Shown: positions 7,288-16,543, counted from the first letter of the stretch. The stretch is DNA of 64,000 nt from SFHK01 sp964554795 (GCA_964554795.1 CAZKQB010000004.1:35758-99757), one strand, 5' to 3'. The notes: generated by a model not told the origin, from the sequence alone. A program made the numbers and translations.

Positions 7288-9324
7288 CTACCTGTCAGAT
7301 TCAGGCGTCTTGGGCAGAGATGCTCTTGAGAGGAACCACAGAATCGCCGTGCGCTTTCCGGGCGCGCGGAGCGTGAGGCAGGTAAGCTCGCGGCCCTTTC
7401 GGCGTACGAACGTGCCGTCGTCGGCGTTTTCCACGCCGTATTCTGCGTCGGGGTCAAGAAACGGCAGATGCAGCGTGACGGTCTCGTCCGCCGCGTTTTC
7501 CATGCGGAAGGCCTGAAGCACGGCGCCGTCCGTTTCGGGATCATGATAGGCGAACGCCGTCCAGCCCTCGGTAAACGAAAGCGGGTGCCACGGAGTGAGA
7601 AGATAAAAGTCCTTCAGAAGATACGGCTTTACGCGATTCCATTCGTTCAGCGCCCAGCGAATCTGGTCGAAATCAGTGCTCGGGTCCTGCGTCCACTGCG
7701 CGTGCAGGTTGAAGACGGGCAGGTAGGATGCGCGCAGGATGTACGTATCGCGCTTGCCGTCCGGGTCAAGCTGACCCTTCTGCTCGGTGCAGGCGGCGCC
7801 GCAGAATGGAATCCAACGGTCAAAGGCGGTGGTCATTGAAAGGCGCAACGCCGTGGTCGTGCGGTCGGAATCGCTTCTCAAAAGCGGCACCGCGCGCCGC
7901 ATGGACTCAAGGTCGTTTCGGCCGCCGCCCGAGGCGCACGAATCCACGAACGAAGCGCCGCCGTGCGCCCTTGTGAACGCGATGATGCGATCCCACATTT
8001 CATAATGCGCCATGACGGCTCGGTTTTCGGTGATGCCCTGCCGGTTTTCGCCCATCTGCGCATCCAGCGCTCTCCAGCAGGGGCGGGCGTTGAAGTTGTT
8101 GTCCTCGCGGTACATTTCCACGCCGCCCTTTTCGAGCGTGGAAAGAATTTTGTCCAGCGTCCATTCCAGACATTCGCGCTGACCGATGTCGTTTCCGCCG
8201 CCCTCCAGCGCCCATTCCTTTTTATAGCCCCAGTACCGGCACAGGCTGTCCACATGCGTGGTGCGCTCCGGCTCAAACCACATCAGCGTTTTCATGCCGT
8301 TTGCACGGGCGAAGTCGGTAGATTCGCGGAAGCTGCCGCCCGGCCATTTCACGGGGTCAAGCGTCCACGTGCCGATCGTGCCCCACCAGTCGGAGGGAAC
8401 GGTGCTTCCGTCTGCGTCCATGTACCAGCCGGCATCGAACCAGCGGTAGTCCATGTGAATGCCCTCGGAGATGAGCTTTTCCATGGACGGCCTCCACGTA
8501 AAATATCGCTCCGAAATGCTTCCGTCGGAGTTCGGAAGCCCCGTATCGTTGCATAGGCAGGTGGTGCTGAACGGCGAAAGGGGCGCGCCGTCGGTATCCT
8601 TCGGAAGCACGCGCGCCACATAATAGCGCCGCCACAGGTTCATGGCGTCGTCCTCGTTTCGTCCTGCATAGGGAAGCAGCAGCATGCGCGGCGTGCACAC
8701 GGTCTCGCCGGGCAGAAGATACGTCCGAAGACCGTTTGTGCCGCGCCCGATCATCTGTGCGCCGCCGTGCACGCCTTCAAACAGCGCTTCCCACGTGCCT
8801 GCCCAGCCGATCGCCGCAAAGCAGCCGCCGTCGCCGGCCTCTAAATTGAAATATGGGAAGAACTCGTGCGTCGGCCGCCCGGAATCGCAGAGGAAGCGCA
8901 CGCTTTCCGCGGAGAGATTTTTTTCATAGGGTGCGTAGCTGTTCACGTGGTCGCCCAGAATGCCCTTCAGCACCGGGCTTTCGCCGGGGAGAAACAGGTG
9001 GAGCGCGTCGACGTCCGCGATTACGGGGCTTTCCGTTTCGCCGTGGTTCTCGAATTGCAGCGTCCAGGCCAGCGCGCCAAAGGTTTCGTCTAATTCCAGA
9101 AGCAGACGCGCGCTCAGAGGCTGCCCGCCGCGCAATTCAAAGCAGAGATCTGCCGTATTTATGCCGTCCGCATGCGTCTCGCGCAGGGCGGTACGCCAGA
9201 AGCAATCCGGGGAAAGGCCCGTTTGCGCGCGTCCGTCCAGTGAGAACCGCACGGGCAGCCGCTCCGGCGCCTGAAGAATCGTTTGATACATCGTTTCCGT
9301 GTCCAAGGGCTTTCTTGTGAGCAT
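7288..9324 (-). CDS. GH36-family alpha-galactosidase
   Basis: 678 residues, no signal peptide, so cytoplasmic. N-terminal beta-supersandwich, then a TIM barrel carrying RWFDAGWYMDADG, LMWFEPERTT, the nucleophile region EMYREDNNFNARPCWRA and the SCASGGGRND plus RSDSDRT acid/base region, then a C-terminal beta domain. It hydrolyses terminal alpha-galactosides such as raffinose or melibiose. The nucleophile motif is the YRxDxN type of one GH36 subgroup rather than KWDMN. The start at 9324 has GAGGAGG upstream. Monocistronic with its own promoter; no transporter or regulator is adjacent. Confidence 0.9.
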   Translation of the reverse strand: MLTRKPLDTETMYQTILQAPERLPVRFSLDGRAQTGLSPDCFWRTALRETHADGINTADLCFELRGGQPLSARLLLELDETFGALAWTLQFENHGETESPVIADVDALHLFLPGESPVLKGILGDHVNSYAPYEKNLSAESVRFLCDSGRPTHEFFPYFNLEAGDGGCFAAIGWAGTWEALFEGVHGGAQMIGRGTNGLRTYLLPGETVCTPRMLLLPYAGRNEDDAMNLWRRYYVARVLPKDTDGAPLSPFSTTCLCNDTGLPNSDGSISERYFTWRPSMEKLISEGIHMDYRWFDAGWYMDADGSTVPSDWWGTIGTWTLDPVKWPGGSFRESTDFARANGMKTLMWFEPERTTHVDSLCRYWGYKKEWALEGGGNDIGQRECLEWTLDKILSTLEKGGVEMYREDNNFNARPCWRALDAQMGENRQGITENRAVMAHYEMWDRIIAFTRAHGGASFVDSCASGGGRNDLESMRRAVPLLRSDSDRTTTALRLSMTTAFDRWIPFCGAACTEQKGQLDPDGKRDTYILRASYLPVFNLHAQWTQDPSTDFDQIRWALNEWNRVKPYLLKDFYLLTPWHPLSFTEGWTAFAYHDPETDGAVLQAFRMENAADETVTLHLPFLDPDAEYGVENADDGTFVRRKGRELTCLTLRAPGKRTAILWFLSRASLPKTPESDR

Positions 9325-9364
9325 GCGCGTATCCTCCTCTCGCAGGCAGCTTTTTGTTTCTATC

Positions 9365-9393
9365 AGTGTATCACGTTTTTCCGCGCGCGGCAA
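9365..9393 (-). promoter_or_regulatory. Promoter of the alpha-galactosidase gene
   Basis: On the minus strand TTGCCG, a 17-nt spacer and TACACT (-10 at 9365-9370, -35 at 9388-9393), about 40 nt before the start codon. No obvious operator palindrome. Confidence 0.6.
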
Positions 9394-9559
9394 GGCGTGT
9401 TTTTTTGGAAAGGAACGGCTTAGCGCGAATCGAGTTCAGCTTGAAAAAATTGGGGATTTTCTTTCGGAAAAAAAGCTTGCCACGCCGCTGGGCTTTGAGA
9501 AGCTGTTGGCCATCTTGCGCTCTGGCTCAGGATTTTTGAAAGTCTGCGCACGAATCGTG

Positions 9560-9588
9560 TTGACAAACCGCGAAAAAAAGGATACGAT
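9560..9588 (+). promoter_or_regulatory. Promoter of the radical SAM-WalJ-CPBP-rlmH run
   Basis: TTGACA (9560-9565), a 17-nt spacer and TACGAT (9583-9588), about 38 nt upstream of the radical SAM start. The rest of 9394-9559 is AT-richer with no recognised feature. Confidence 0.75.
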
Positions 9589-9626
9589 TATACAGTCAGA
9601 CAGGTAGGAAAAGAGGACTTTGGCCA

Positions 9627-10523
9627 ATGATTTGCAGGCTTTGCCCGCGCATGTGCGGAGCGGAACGGATGGAGGACGCAGGCAGCGGCGTATGCGGAAT
9701 GGGCACGCTGCCGGTGCTGGCGCGCGCGGCGCTGCATTTTGACGAAGAGCCGGTCATCAGCGTGCCGGGCTGCGGAAGCGGCGCGGTGTTCTTTTCCGGC
9801 TGTCAGCTGAGGTGCTCGTTCTGCCAGAATTATGGCGTCAGCCATGAGGGCTTCGGAAAGCGCGTGACCAGCGCGCGGCTGAAGGAAATTTACCGGGAGC
9901 TGATCGATCAGGGTGCGGCGAACATCAACCTTGTCTCCGCCACGCATTTTCTTCCGGCGGTGCTTGAGTCGCTGGAGGATGCGCCCGGCGTGCCGGTGAT
10001 CTGGAATTCCAGCGGCTATGAGCGTGCGGAATCGATTCGGCGGCTGGAGGGAAGGGTAAACGTCTACCTGCCCGACTTTAAATACGCGCTGGCTGAGCCT
10101 GCCGGGAAATACAGCGGCGCAGCCGACTATGCCGAATTTGCCGTGCCCGCGATTGCCGAGATGCTGCGGCAGACCGGCCCGGTGGAGCTGGATGAAAACG
10201 GCGCGATTGTGCGCGGCACGATCATTCGCCACCTCATCCTGCCCGGGCAGCTGGAAAATACCCGACGCGTGCTGGACATCATTCGCGAGCGCTTCGACGG
10301 CGCGTATGTCAGCCTGATGGCGCAGTACGTACCCATGGGCCGCGCAAGCGATTTTCCGGAAATCAACCGACCGATCACGCAGGATGAATATGACGAAGCG
10401 GTGGATTACATGCTGGATCTGGGCCTGGAGGACGGCTTCGTTCAGGAGCTGGAGGCCGCCGACAGCAAATACACGCCCCCGTTCGATCTGACGGGCGTCG
10501 AATCGGGCATACAGAAGGATTGA
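9627..10523 (+). CDS. Radical SAM protein, PflA-like
   Basis: 298 residues. N-terminal Cys set (CRLCPRMCGAER, CGMG) precedes the radical SAM motif CQLRCSFCQNYGVS at ~67-80, whose three Cys coordinate the 4Fe-4S cluster that cleaves S-adenosylmethionine. The pattern matches COG1313, often annotated as a pyruvate-formate-lyase-activating-enzyme relative. No glycyl-radical enzyme is adjacent, so the substrate is unknown. It is followed after 10 nt by the WalJ-like gene and is likely the first gene of a four-gene run ending with rlmH. Confidence 0.88.
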   Translation: MICRLCPRMCGAERMEDAGSGVCGMGTLPVLARAALHFDEEPVISVPGCGSGAVFFSGCQLRCSFCQNYGVSHEGFGKRVTSARLKEIYRELIDQGAANINLVSATHFLPAVLESLEDAPGVPVIWNSSGYERAESIRRLEGRVNVYLPDFKYALAEPAGKYSGAADYAEFAVPAIAEMLRQTGPVELDENGAIVRGTIIRHLILPGQLENTRRVLDIIRERFDGAYVSLMAQYVPMGRASDFPEINRPITQDEYDEAVDYMLDLGLEDGFVQELEAADSKYTPPFDLTGVESGIQKD

Positions 10524-10533
10524 AACGACACAG

Positions 10534-11358
10534 ATGGAACTGCTTTTAAGTCCTCTCTTTTCCGGCTCCAGCGGCAATGCCGTGTATGTGGGCGCCGGGA
10601 AAACGGGCATTCTTGTGGACGCGGGCGTCAGCTGCGCGCGCGTCGTTTCCGAAATGAAGGCGACTGGCATGGATCCTGCGGCGCTCAGCGCGATTCTGAT
10701 CACGCATGAGCATAGCGACCATGTAGCCGGCGCGGGCATTTTGTCCCGCAAATTTGACCTTCCCATTTACGCTACGGAGGGCACGTGGAACGCCATGGCG
10801 GAAAAGCTGGGCGCGGTGAGCGCGAAAAATATGCGCGTTATCGAGCCTGGGCAGGATTTCTACATCGGCGAATTGGACATAAGCCCGTTTTCGCTGCCGC
10901 ACGACGCCGCCGATCCCTGCGGCTATGTGTTTGCCTGCGGCTGCCTTCGTGCCGCCATTGCGACCGACATCGGCTGCCTGCGCGAGGGCTGGCTGAAGGC
11001 GGTGAGCGGCTGCGAGCTCGTGCTGCTGGAAGCCAACTACGATCCCGGCATGCTCAAGGCGGGGCGCTATCCCTACGCGCTCAAAACGCGCATTCTTGGC
11101 ACGAAGGGGCATCTGTCCAATGAGGACGCGGGCCGCGCGGCCTGCCGCCTTGTGGAGGGCGGTGCGCGCAGCCTGATTCTCGGGCATCTGAGCAAGGAAA
11201 ACAATTTCCCGGAGCTGGCTATGGAAACCGTGCGGCTGGCGCTGACGGAGGCCGGCGTGAGGGTGGGAACGGACGTAGAGCTGACCGTTGCCGCCCGCGA
11301 CCACGCCAGCGGAGTGTTTGCCGTGCGGGACGGCTTTGATTTGACAAGGAGGGCGTGA
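10534..11358 (+). CDS. MBL-fold metallohydrolase, WalJ/YycJ-like
   Basis: 274 residues. Starts LLSPLFSGSSGNAVYVG and has the metal-binding THEHSDHVAG at ~52-61, with further metal ligands in LLEANYDPGML and GHLSKEN. This matches the YycJ/WalJ family of beta-lactamase-fold proteins, proposed nucleases linked to mismatch repair and cell-wall signalling in Bacillota. It usually sits with walRK, but here it lies between a radical SAM gene and a CPBP protease gene. The Shine-Dalgarno is weak (AAGGAT, 13 nt away), so translation may be coupled to the upstream gene. Confidence 0.85.
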   Translation: MELLLSPLFSGSSGNAVYVGAGKTGILVDAGVSCARVVSEMKATGMDPAALSAILITHEHSDHVAGAGILSRKFDLPIYATEGTWNAMAEKLGAVSAKNMRVIEPGQDFYIGELDISPFSLPHDAADPCGYVFACGCLRAAIATDIGCLREGWLKAVSGCELVLLEANYDPGMLKAGRYPYALKTRILGTKGHLSNEDAGRAACRLVEGGARSLILGHLSKENNFPELAMETVRLALTEAGVRVGTDVELTVAARDHASGVFAVRDGFDLTRRA

Positions 11359-11365
11359 ACCGCCG

Positions 11366-12373
11366 ATGAGTGTTGATTTTACCCTGCCCGATTCCGAAAA
11401 CGGCAACGGGCGCAAGCCAAGCGTGTTCGCGGCGAGCTTTCTGTTTCTGCTGGCGGGCATGGGAAAGCTGGTCGGCGAATTTGTCGCGTGGCCGTTTGTG
11501 CTTCTGGCCGGGCGGCTGTTCGGCGGCGTGGACGCCGGCGTCCAGTCCCAGCTTACGCAGTTTCTGTACTATATTCTCTTTGTTGCGCTGCCCATAATGC
11601 TGTATGCGCGGCATGACCCCGGAATGGCTGCGCATTTGCGCATCGAGCCCTTAAAGGGGCGCGTGGCTGCGCTGTCGGTGCTGACGGCGGCGGTCTCCGT
11701 GCTGTTCATCAACTATGTGAGCCAGATCTGGTTCATCCTCATTCAGTGCATGGGCGGCACGATTCCTGCCTCCGGCGTTGCCACGCCCACGACCGTGCGC
11801 GCGTTGGCCGCATCCGTGCTCATGTCCGCAGTGCTGCCCGGCATATGCGAGGAGCTTCTATTTCGCGGCATGCTGCTGAGCGCGTGGGAGGAGCGCGGCT
11901 CTCTGCGCGCCATTCCCATCGTTTCGCTGCTGTTTATGCTTTTGCATGGAAATCTGCTTGGTATTCCCAGCGAATTCATCTGCGGCGTGCTGCTGGCCTG
12001 CATCGTCATCTCGTCCGGCTCGCTGTTTGCGGGCATGGTGTTTCATACTGTGTTTAACTCCATCCTGCTGATTGCCTCCTACATGGCGCGCTCTGCCGAG
12101 GCCGACGCGGAGGCAACCGCTGCCTATGCCGGAAATGCCCTCTCGCTACTTCCACTGCTGATTGGCGCGTTGCTGTTCGGCTATATCCTGATGCTTCTGA
12201 TGCGCCGGTTCCGCGCGCTGCGCCTGCGCGACGGGCGACGGACGTTCGGCGTGCCGCCCTGCCCGGAGAGGGAGTGCGGGATGAGCGAGCTGGTTGTACA
12301 GATTTCCGGTATCGTTGTCGCATCCGTGTGGTACGTGATCGACCTGTTCCGCGTTTCCGGCTTCCTGCAATAA
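11366..12373 (+). CDS. CPBP-family intramembrane glutamic endopeptidase
   Basis: 335 residues, about eight hydrophobic segments. The CPBP/Rce1 motifs are visible: CEELLFRGMLLSAWEE (motif 1, EExxxR at ~165) and FMLLHGN (motif 2), followed by a third conserved His/Asn-rich stretch (VFHTVFNS). These membrane proteases cleave prenylated or bacteriocin-type substrates or serve as immunity proteins. The last ~60 residues after the core add a cytosolic Arg-rich stretch and one more hydrophobic segment. It starts 7 nt after the WalJ-like gene, so it is co-transcribed; substrate unknown. Confidence 0.88.
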   Translation: MSVDFTLPDSENGNGRKPSVFAASFLFLLAGMGKLVGEFVAWPFVLLAGRLFGGVDAGVQSQLTQFLYYILFVALPIMLYARHDPGMAAHLRIEPLKGRVAALSVLTAAVSVLFINYVSQIWFILIQCMGGTIPASGVATPTTVRALAASVLMSAVLPGICEELLFRGMLLSAWEERGSLRAIPIVSLLFMLLHGNLLGIPSEFICGVLLACIVISSGSLFAGMVFHTVFNSILLIASYMARSAEADAEATAAYAGNALSLLPLLIGALLFGYILMLLMRRFRALRLRDGRRTFGVPPCPERECGMSELVVQISGIVVASVWYVIDLFRVSGFLQ

Positions 12374-12440
12374 ATGCGGAACGCGCCGGAGCCTGCCTCG
12401 CTATGGAACCAACCTGCTTTGTCGTTCGGAGGTTTTTGCA

Positions 12441-12917
12441 ATGAACGCAGCGATTTTATGCGTGGGTGCGCTCAAGGAAAAATGGCAGAAGGACGGCTGC
12501 GCCGAATACCTGAAGCGCCTGACTCGCTATGGAAAATACGAGGTCATCAAGGTTCCGGACGAGCCCGAGCCTGCCAAGCCGTCGCCTGCGCTGAATGCAC
12601 AGGTGATGGAAAGGGAGGGCCGCGCACTGCTCGCCCGCCTGCGTCCGCAGGATCGAGTGGTGGCGCTGTGCATCGACGGCGTTTCCCTTTCCAGCGAGGC
12701 GTTGGCCTCTGAAACGGCGAAATGGGCGCAGGACGGCCGCCGCACCGTGTTTGTCATCGGCGGCTCTCTCGGTCTTTCTCCCGAGGTCGTCGCCCGCGCC
12801 GACATGCGCCTTTCTTTTTCGAAAATGACCTTTCCGCACCCGCTGATGCGCGTAATCCTGCTTGAGCAGCTCTACCGAGCCGCGCGCATCGTCGCAGGGG
12901 AACGGTATCACAAATAA
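12441..12917 (+). CDS. rlmH: 23S rRNA pseudouridine(1915)-N3-methyltransferase RlmH
   Basis: 158 residues, normal RlmH size. SPOUT-fold features are AILCVGALKEKW near the N-terminus, FVIGGSLGLSPEV as the SAM-binding knot, FSKMTFPHPLMRVILLEQLY, and the terminal GERYHK. It methylates pseudouridine 1915 in helix 69 of 23S rRNA. GGAGG lies upstream of the ATG at 12441. In Bacillota rlmH often lies near walJ and walRK genes, which fits the WalJ-like neighbour two genes upstream. Confidence 0.97.
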   Translation: MNAAILCVGALKEKWQKDGCAEYLKRLTRYGKYEVIKVPDEPEPAKPSPALNAQVMEREGRALLARLRPQDRVVALCIDGVSLSSEALASETAKWAQDGRRTVFVIGGSLGLSPEVVARADMRLSFSKMTFPHPLMRVILLEQLYRAARIVAGERYHK

Positions 12918-13121
12918 ACGCGATCCTGCGATGCTGCCAGCGGAAGAGGCGCTTGTTTATCGGAGCTTAGAGGGCTCGATGGTATAAACATGGAATGCAT
13001 CCGCCGCAAGACCTTTCCTGTATGGAAAGCCGATGGGCTGCAGCCGGACCGGAGCTCCTCACGACGCGCAGGGAGCGTATATATGCCTGCCATGGAGCCG
13101 CCGAAACGGAAGAAGGCCATA

Positions 13122-13478
13122 TCATTCGGACAGTTCAAATCCATCCACGGCACGAATAAGATGCGGCGTTTCTGGATCCAGCGAAAAACGCCATAGCTCA
13201 TCCTCCTCGTCTGTACTGCTTGCGATTACCTGAATAACGCTCCCATCGGAGAGGCAAATGAACAAATCTCCGTTTTCGCAGGCCTGAACATCTGTGACCG
13301 GCGTTGTTTTATGACCTTCAACAAATTGAGCCATTTTTTCATCAAACAGGGAATCGTCCGTATCGTAGTGAAAATCCTTGTTTTGTATATCAAGGGCGAA
13401 ATACATTTCCTCGGAGGATACCAATACTGTATTTGCTTTGGTAATCCGCATCCAGCATTGTATATGAATATATGGCAT
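13122..13478 (-). CDS. Hypothetical protein, AT-rich, possibly acquired
   Basis: 118 residues from the ATG at 13478, which has GGGAGGAT six bases upstream; an open extension to 13595 lacks this. Acidic, with SSEEMYFALDIQNKDF, a conserved-looking CENGDLFICLSDGSVIQVI stretch and an aromatic tail (ELWRFSLDPETPHLI). No transmembrane segment or signal peptide. I do not recognise the family; small proteins with this size and tail are often orphan immunity-like proteins, which is only an impression. Base composition is clearly lower in GC than its neighbours. The flanking 12918-13121 stretch shows nothing identifiable. Confidence 0.6.
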   Translation of the reverse strand: MPYIHIQCWMRITKANTVLVSSEEMYFALDIQNKDFHYDTDDSLFDEKMAQFVEGHKTTPVTDVQACENGDLFICLSDGSVIQVIASSTDEEDELWRFSLDPETPHLIRAVDGFELSE

Positions 13479-13625
13479 ATTTTCATCCTCCCGATTTCGC
13501 AAAGGGGAAAAATACATGCCAATCAAATTACAAACTCGAATTGTCTTAACCAAGCAGCTTCCAATTAGAGTATCCTTTAAAATCTGAATGTTCATCCAGG
13601 ACTCCTTTGTTGGTTTTCAAAATAT

Positions 13626-13658
13626 CTGCCGCGGCGAAGCGCCTGCTTGCCGCGGCAG
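13626..13658 (-). terminator. Hairpin terminator after the MATE gene
   Basis: CTGCCGCGGC pairs with GCCGCGGCAG; on the minus strand it is followed by ATATTTTG. About 20 nt downstream of the MATE stop codon. Confidence 0.65.
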
Positions 13659-13678
13659 CATGAAAACGGAAGCGTCCC

Positions 13679-15073
13679 TCACGCCCGCGTGACGTTCTTG
13701 ATCCACTTGTTGCCGCGCAGGCGGATAAAGGCAATGAGCCACTTAAAGCACTGGTCGATGCGGGTCATGAGGAACACAATGGGCAGCGGCCAGTTGAAGT
13801 GCACGGCGATCAGCATGGCGGGCAGCACGACGAGCCAGCCGCAGATCATATCCACGGCGGCGACAAAGCGGCTGTCGCCCGCGCCGCGGTTGATGCCTAC
13901 GAAGCAGGAGGCATGGTAGCTGGTGCCCATCAGCGTGACGGCGCCAATGGCGATCATCTGTGTGGCGAGCTCGAATACCTGTGCATCCTGCGCCGAACCG
14001 TACAGGCGGGTGAACGGCGCGCGCAGCAGGTAGACCACGGCCGCCATGCACACGCCGATCAGCGCGAACATCACTTGAATTGTGCGCGAGTATTCCCGCG
14101 CGGTATCGTAGTCGCCGCGACCGACGGCCTTGCCTACCATCACGCATGCGCCGCCCGCAAGGGCGAAGGTGAACATTGTGCCAAGGTTCATCATGGCGCT
14201 GGTGATGGCGTTCGCAGCGATAAAGTACGTCGTCAGCCGTCCGATAATTGCGGCCTTCAGAAGCCCGATAAACGACCACTGCATGTCGGTCACTCCAACC
14301 GGAAGCCCGTAGCGGGCGTAATCGCGCGCCAGCGAGCGGTCAAAGCGGAAAAAGTCGCGCGGACGCACGTCCACAACCCTCTGCACCCGGAAGGTGTAGA
14401 ACGCAACAATCAGCATTTCGATCACGCGGGTCAGAACGGTTGCCAGCGCTGCGCCCTCTACGCCCATCGCCGGAAGGCCGAGCTTTCCGAAAATCAGCAC
14501 GTAGTTGAGAGAAACGTTCATAATAAGCGAGGCAACGGACACATATAGCGTTACCCGCACAACCTCCACCGAGCGCAGCATGCCGGTGAGCGAGTTTGTA
14601 ACGGCGTAGGGAATCCAGCTGAAGCACACGATGGCGAAGTAGGCCAGCGCCAGCCGCGTTGCCTCGGCGGCGCTTTCGTCCCCCGCGCGCAGCACCAGGC
14701 GGATGATCGGCTCCGGGAACAGCCGCGCTGCCAGCACAAACAAAAGCGTGACCGCCATCGATACCGCGAACACGATGGAGAAAAGCCGCTTGATGCGCGG
14801 CATGTCCTTCTTGCCCCAGTACTGAGAGATCAAAACGCTCGAGCCGCTGACCAGCCCCAGCAGCGTCGCCGTGAAAAACGCCGTGAGCGCGTTCACCTGC
14901 GAAACCGCGGCCTGCGCGATTTTGCCGTAGCCCTCGGCGACGCTGCTTGTGATGCTGGATACCATGATGTCGTCCGCCACAACCACCAGAAAGCTCACCA
15001 GTGAGGAAAACGCCGTGGGCAGGGAAATGCGAAGAATCGTTCGGTAGAAGTTTTTATCGCGCACCAGCCGCAT
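13679..15073 (-). CDS. MATE-family multidrug/cation antiporter
   Basis: 464 residues with about twelve hydrophobic segments in two homologous halves. Family marks include LPTAFSSLVSFLVVVADDIM at the N-terminus, PYAVTNSLTGMLRS and a matching second-half segment (GTSYHASCFVGINRGAGDS). It exports organic cations or metabolites using a Na+ or H+ gradient. The ATG at 15073 has AAGGTGG eight bases upstream, whereas the open extension upstream lies in promoter DNA. It is divergent from the TetR regulator gene, with 163 bp between start codons, so the regulator might also act here. Confidence 0.9.
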   Translation of the reverse strand: MRLVRDKNFYRTILRISLPTAFSSLVSFLVVVADDIMVSSITSSVAEGYGKIAQAAVSQVNALTAFFTATLLGLVSGSSVLISQYWGKKDMPRIKRLFSIVFAVSMAVTLLFVLAARLFPEPIIRLVLRAGDESAAEATRLALAYFAIVCFSWIPYAVTNSLTGMLRSVEVVRVTLYVSVASLIMNVSLNYVLIFGKLGLPAMGVEGAALATVLTRVIEMLIVAFYTFRVQRVVDVRPRDFFRFDRSLARDYARYGLPVGVTDMQWSFIGLLKAAIIGRLTTYFIAANAITSAMMNLGTMFTFALAGGACVMVGKAVGRGDYDTAREYSRTIQVMFALIGVCMAAVVYLLRAPFTRLYGSAQDAQVFELATQMIAIGAVTLMGTSYHASCFVGINRGAGDSRFVAAVDMICGWLVVLPAMLIAVHFNWPLPIVFLMTRIDQCFKWLIAFIRLRGNKWIKNVTRA

Positions 15074-15158
15074 CGTGTCGACCACCTTTGTGTAAAAATT
15101 TCTAATTATATTGTAACACATATGTCAAGCGCTTTCGCCAGAATTAACCGCGCGCGGG

Positions 15159-15187
15159 TTGACTTGCGCGCCTCGAATGCGTATAAT
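15159..15187 (+). promoter_or_regulatory. Sigma-A promoter of the TetR-ABC unit
   Basis: TTGACT (15159-15164), 17-nt spacer and perfect TATAAT (15182-15187), 50 nt upstream of the TetR start. A TetR dimer operator could lie in this shared intergenic region, but no clear palindrome over the promoter was seen. Confidence 0.85.
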
Positions 15188-15236
15188 GAGAAACGTACGA
15201 TGCACAACGAATGATTCTTTAAAGGAGAGGACACTC

Positions 15237-15812
15237 ATGGCTCCGAAATTTCGATTTACCCGCGAGGAGATCATCGACGCTGCGCTGGCGCTGACTGCCG
15301 AGGGAGGGCCGAAGGCGGTTACGGCGCGGGCGCTGGCGGCGCGGCTGGGCTCGTCGGCAAAGCCGATCTTCGGCTTGTTTGAAAATATGGAGGAGCTTCA
15401 GGACGCAGTGCTTGCGGCGGCCTTTGAGAAATACGAACGATTCATAGCTGCGGAAATGGCGAAGGGCGAATACAAGCCCTATAAGGCCAGCGGCATGGCG
15501 TATATTCACTTTGCCCGGGACGAAAGGGAGCTTTTCAAGCTGCTGTTCATGCGCGAGCGTTCCCGGGAGGAGCAGCGGATGCCTCTTCAGGATGACGTAA
15601 AGCCGCTGCTCGAGCTGATACGCAAAAATACCGGCATGAGCGAGACAGAGGCCCGCAGGTTTCACACCGAAATGTGGCTGTTCGTGCACGGCATTGCAAC
15701 GATGATCGCTACCTCATTTCTGGATTGGGACGACGAGGACGTCAGCCGCGCGCTGACCGACGTTTACGAGGGCATGACTCAGCGCAGAGCCGGAAAGGGA
15801 GGCAATGAATGA
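15237..15812 (+). CDS. TetR/AcrR-family transcriptional regulator
   Basis: 191 residues. N-terminal helix-turn-helix at ~5-50 (FTREEIIDAALALTAEGG, then VTARALAARLGSSAKPIFGL), with a helical ligand-binding C-terminal domain similar to TetR_C_33-type regulators (WLFVHGIATMIATSF). The ATG at 15237 follows AAAGGAGAGG. The stop codon overlaps the ABC ATPase start by 4 nt, so it heads a three-gene TetR-ATPase-permease operon and probably represses it until an exported compound binds. Confidence 0.9.
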   Translation: MAPKFRFTREEIIDAALALTAEGGPKAVTARALAARLGSSAKPIFGLFENMEELQDAVLAAAFEKYERFIAAEMAKGEYKPYKASGMAYIHFARDERELFKLLFMRERSREEQRMPLQDDVKPLLELIRKNTGMSETEARRFHTEMWLFVHGIATMIATSFLDWDDEDVSRALTDVYEGMTQRRAGKGGNE

Positions 15813-16543
15813 CGGCACCTGCCATTGAAGCAAGCGGTCTTACAAAGCGCTACGGCGCGCTGACAGCCGTGGATCACCTGACCCTTCGCGTGGAAAAGGG
15901 CGAGCTTTTTTCGCTGCTCGGCATAAACGGCGCCGGGAAAACCACGACTCTTCGCATGCTGTGCTGCCTTACGAGGCCTACGGAGGGCGACGCCGTGCTC
16001 TCGGGCGCAAGCGTCGTGCGCGAGCCGATGCGCGTAAAGGAGAAAATCGGCGTTTCTCCGCAGGAAACCGCCGTTGCCGCGAACCTGACGGCGGAGGAAA
16101 ACCTGCGCCTGCTGTGCGGCATGCACGGCATGTCCCATGCACAGGCGGACGAAAAAGTGCGCGCGCTTTCGGAGCGCTTCCACCTAAGAGAGGTGCTTCA
16201 TCGCCGCGCCGGGAGGCTTTCGGGTGGCTGGCAGCGTCGGCTCAGCATCGCCATGGCGCTGGTGAGCGACCCCGAAATCCTGTTTCTCGACGAGCCCACG
16301 CTGGGGCTTGACGTTCTGGCCCGAAGCGAGCTTTGGGACGTAATCCGCGATATGAAGGGCCGCGCCACCATCATCCTGACTACGCATTATATGGAGGAGG
16401 CCGAGGCGCTCTCCGACCGCGTGGGCGTGATGAAGGATGGCCGTTTGCTGGCGCTGGGTACCCCCGGAGAGCTGAAGGCGCAGTCCGGGCAGGAAAAATT
16501 CGAGGATGCGTTTATCGCCATCGTAAAGGGGGCCTCGAAATGA
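15809..16543 (+). CDS. ABC exporter ATP-binding protein (drug/lipid type)
   Basis: 244 residues. Walker A GINGAGKTTT (~39-48), signature LSGGWQRRLSIAM, Walker B ILFLDEPTLGLDV and H-loop TTHYMEEAE are all intact. Belongs to the CcmA/DrrA-like group. It pairs with the membrane protein encoded directly downstream (4-nt overlap) and follows the TetR gene with a 4-nt overlap, so all three are translationally coupled. Export of an unknown hydrophobic compound is the likely role. Confidence 0.93.
   Translation: MTAPAIEASGLTKRYGALTAVDHLTLRVEKGELFSLLGINGAGKTTTLRMLCCLTRPTEGDAVLSGASVVREPMRVKEKIGVSPQETAVAANLTAEENLRLLCGMHGMSHAQADEKVRALSERFHLREVLHRRAGRLSGGWQRRLSIAMALVSDPEILFLDEPTLGLDVLARSELWDVIRDMKGRATIILTTHYMEEAEALSDRVGVMKDGRLLALGTPGELKAQSGQEKFEDAFIAIVKGASK

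Noticed and set aside
7288..9324. GH36 nucleophile motif YREDNN instead of KWDMN as a novelty
   Set aside because: A YRxDxN form is known from a subgroup of GH36-like alpha-galactosidases, and both catalytic Asp regions are intact.
12918..13121. Minus-strand frame continuing through 12908-13201
   Set aside because: Only a read-through of composition-biased sequence; no start with a ribosome binding site and no domain.
15074..15158. TTGACA with TATAAT on the minus strand before the MATE gene
   Set aside because: The two boxes are only about 12 bp apart, too close for a sigma-A promoter as drawn, so no call was made.
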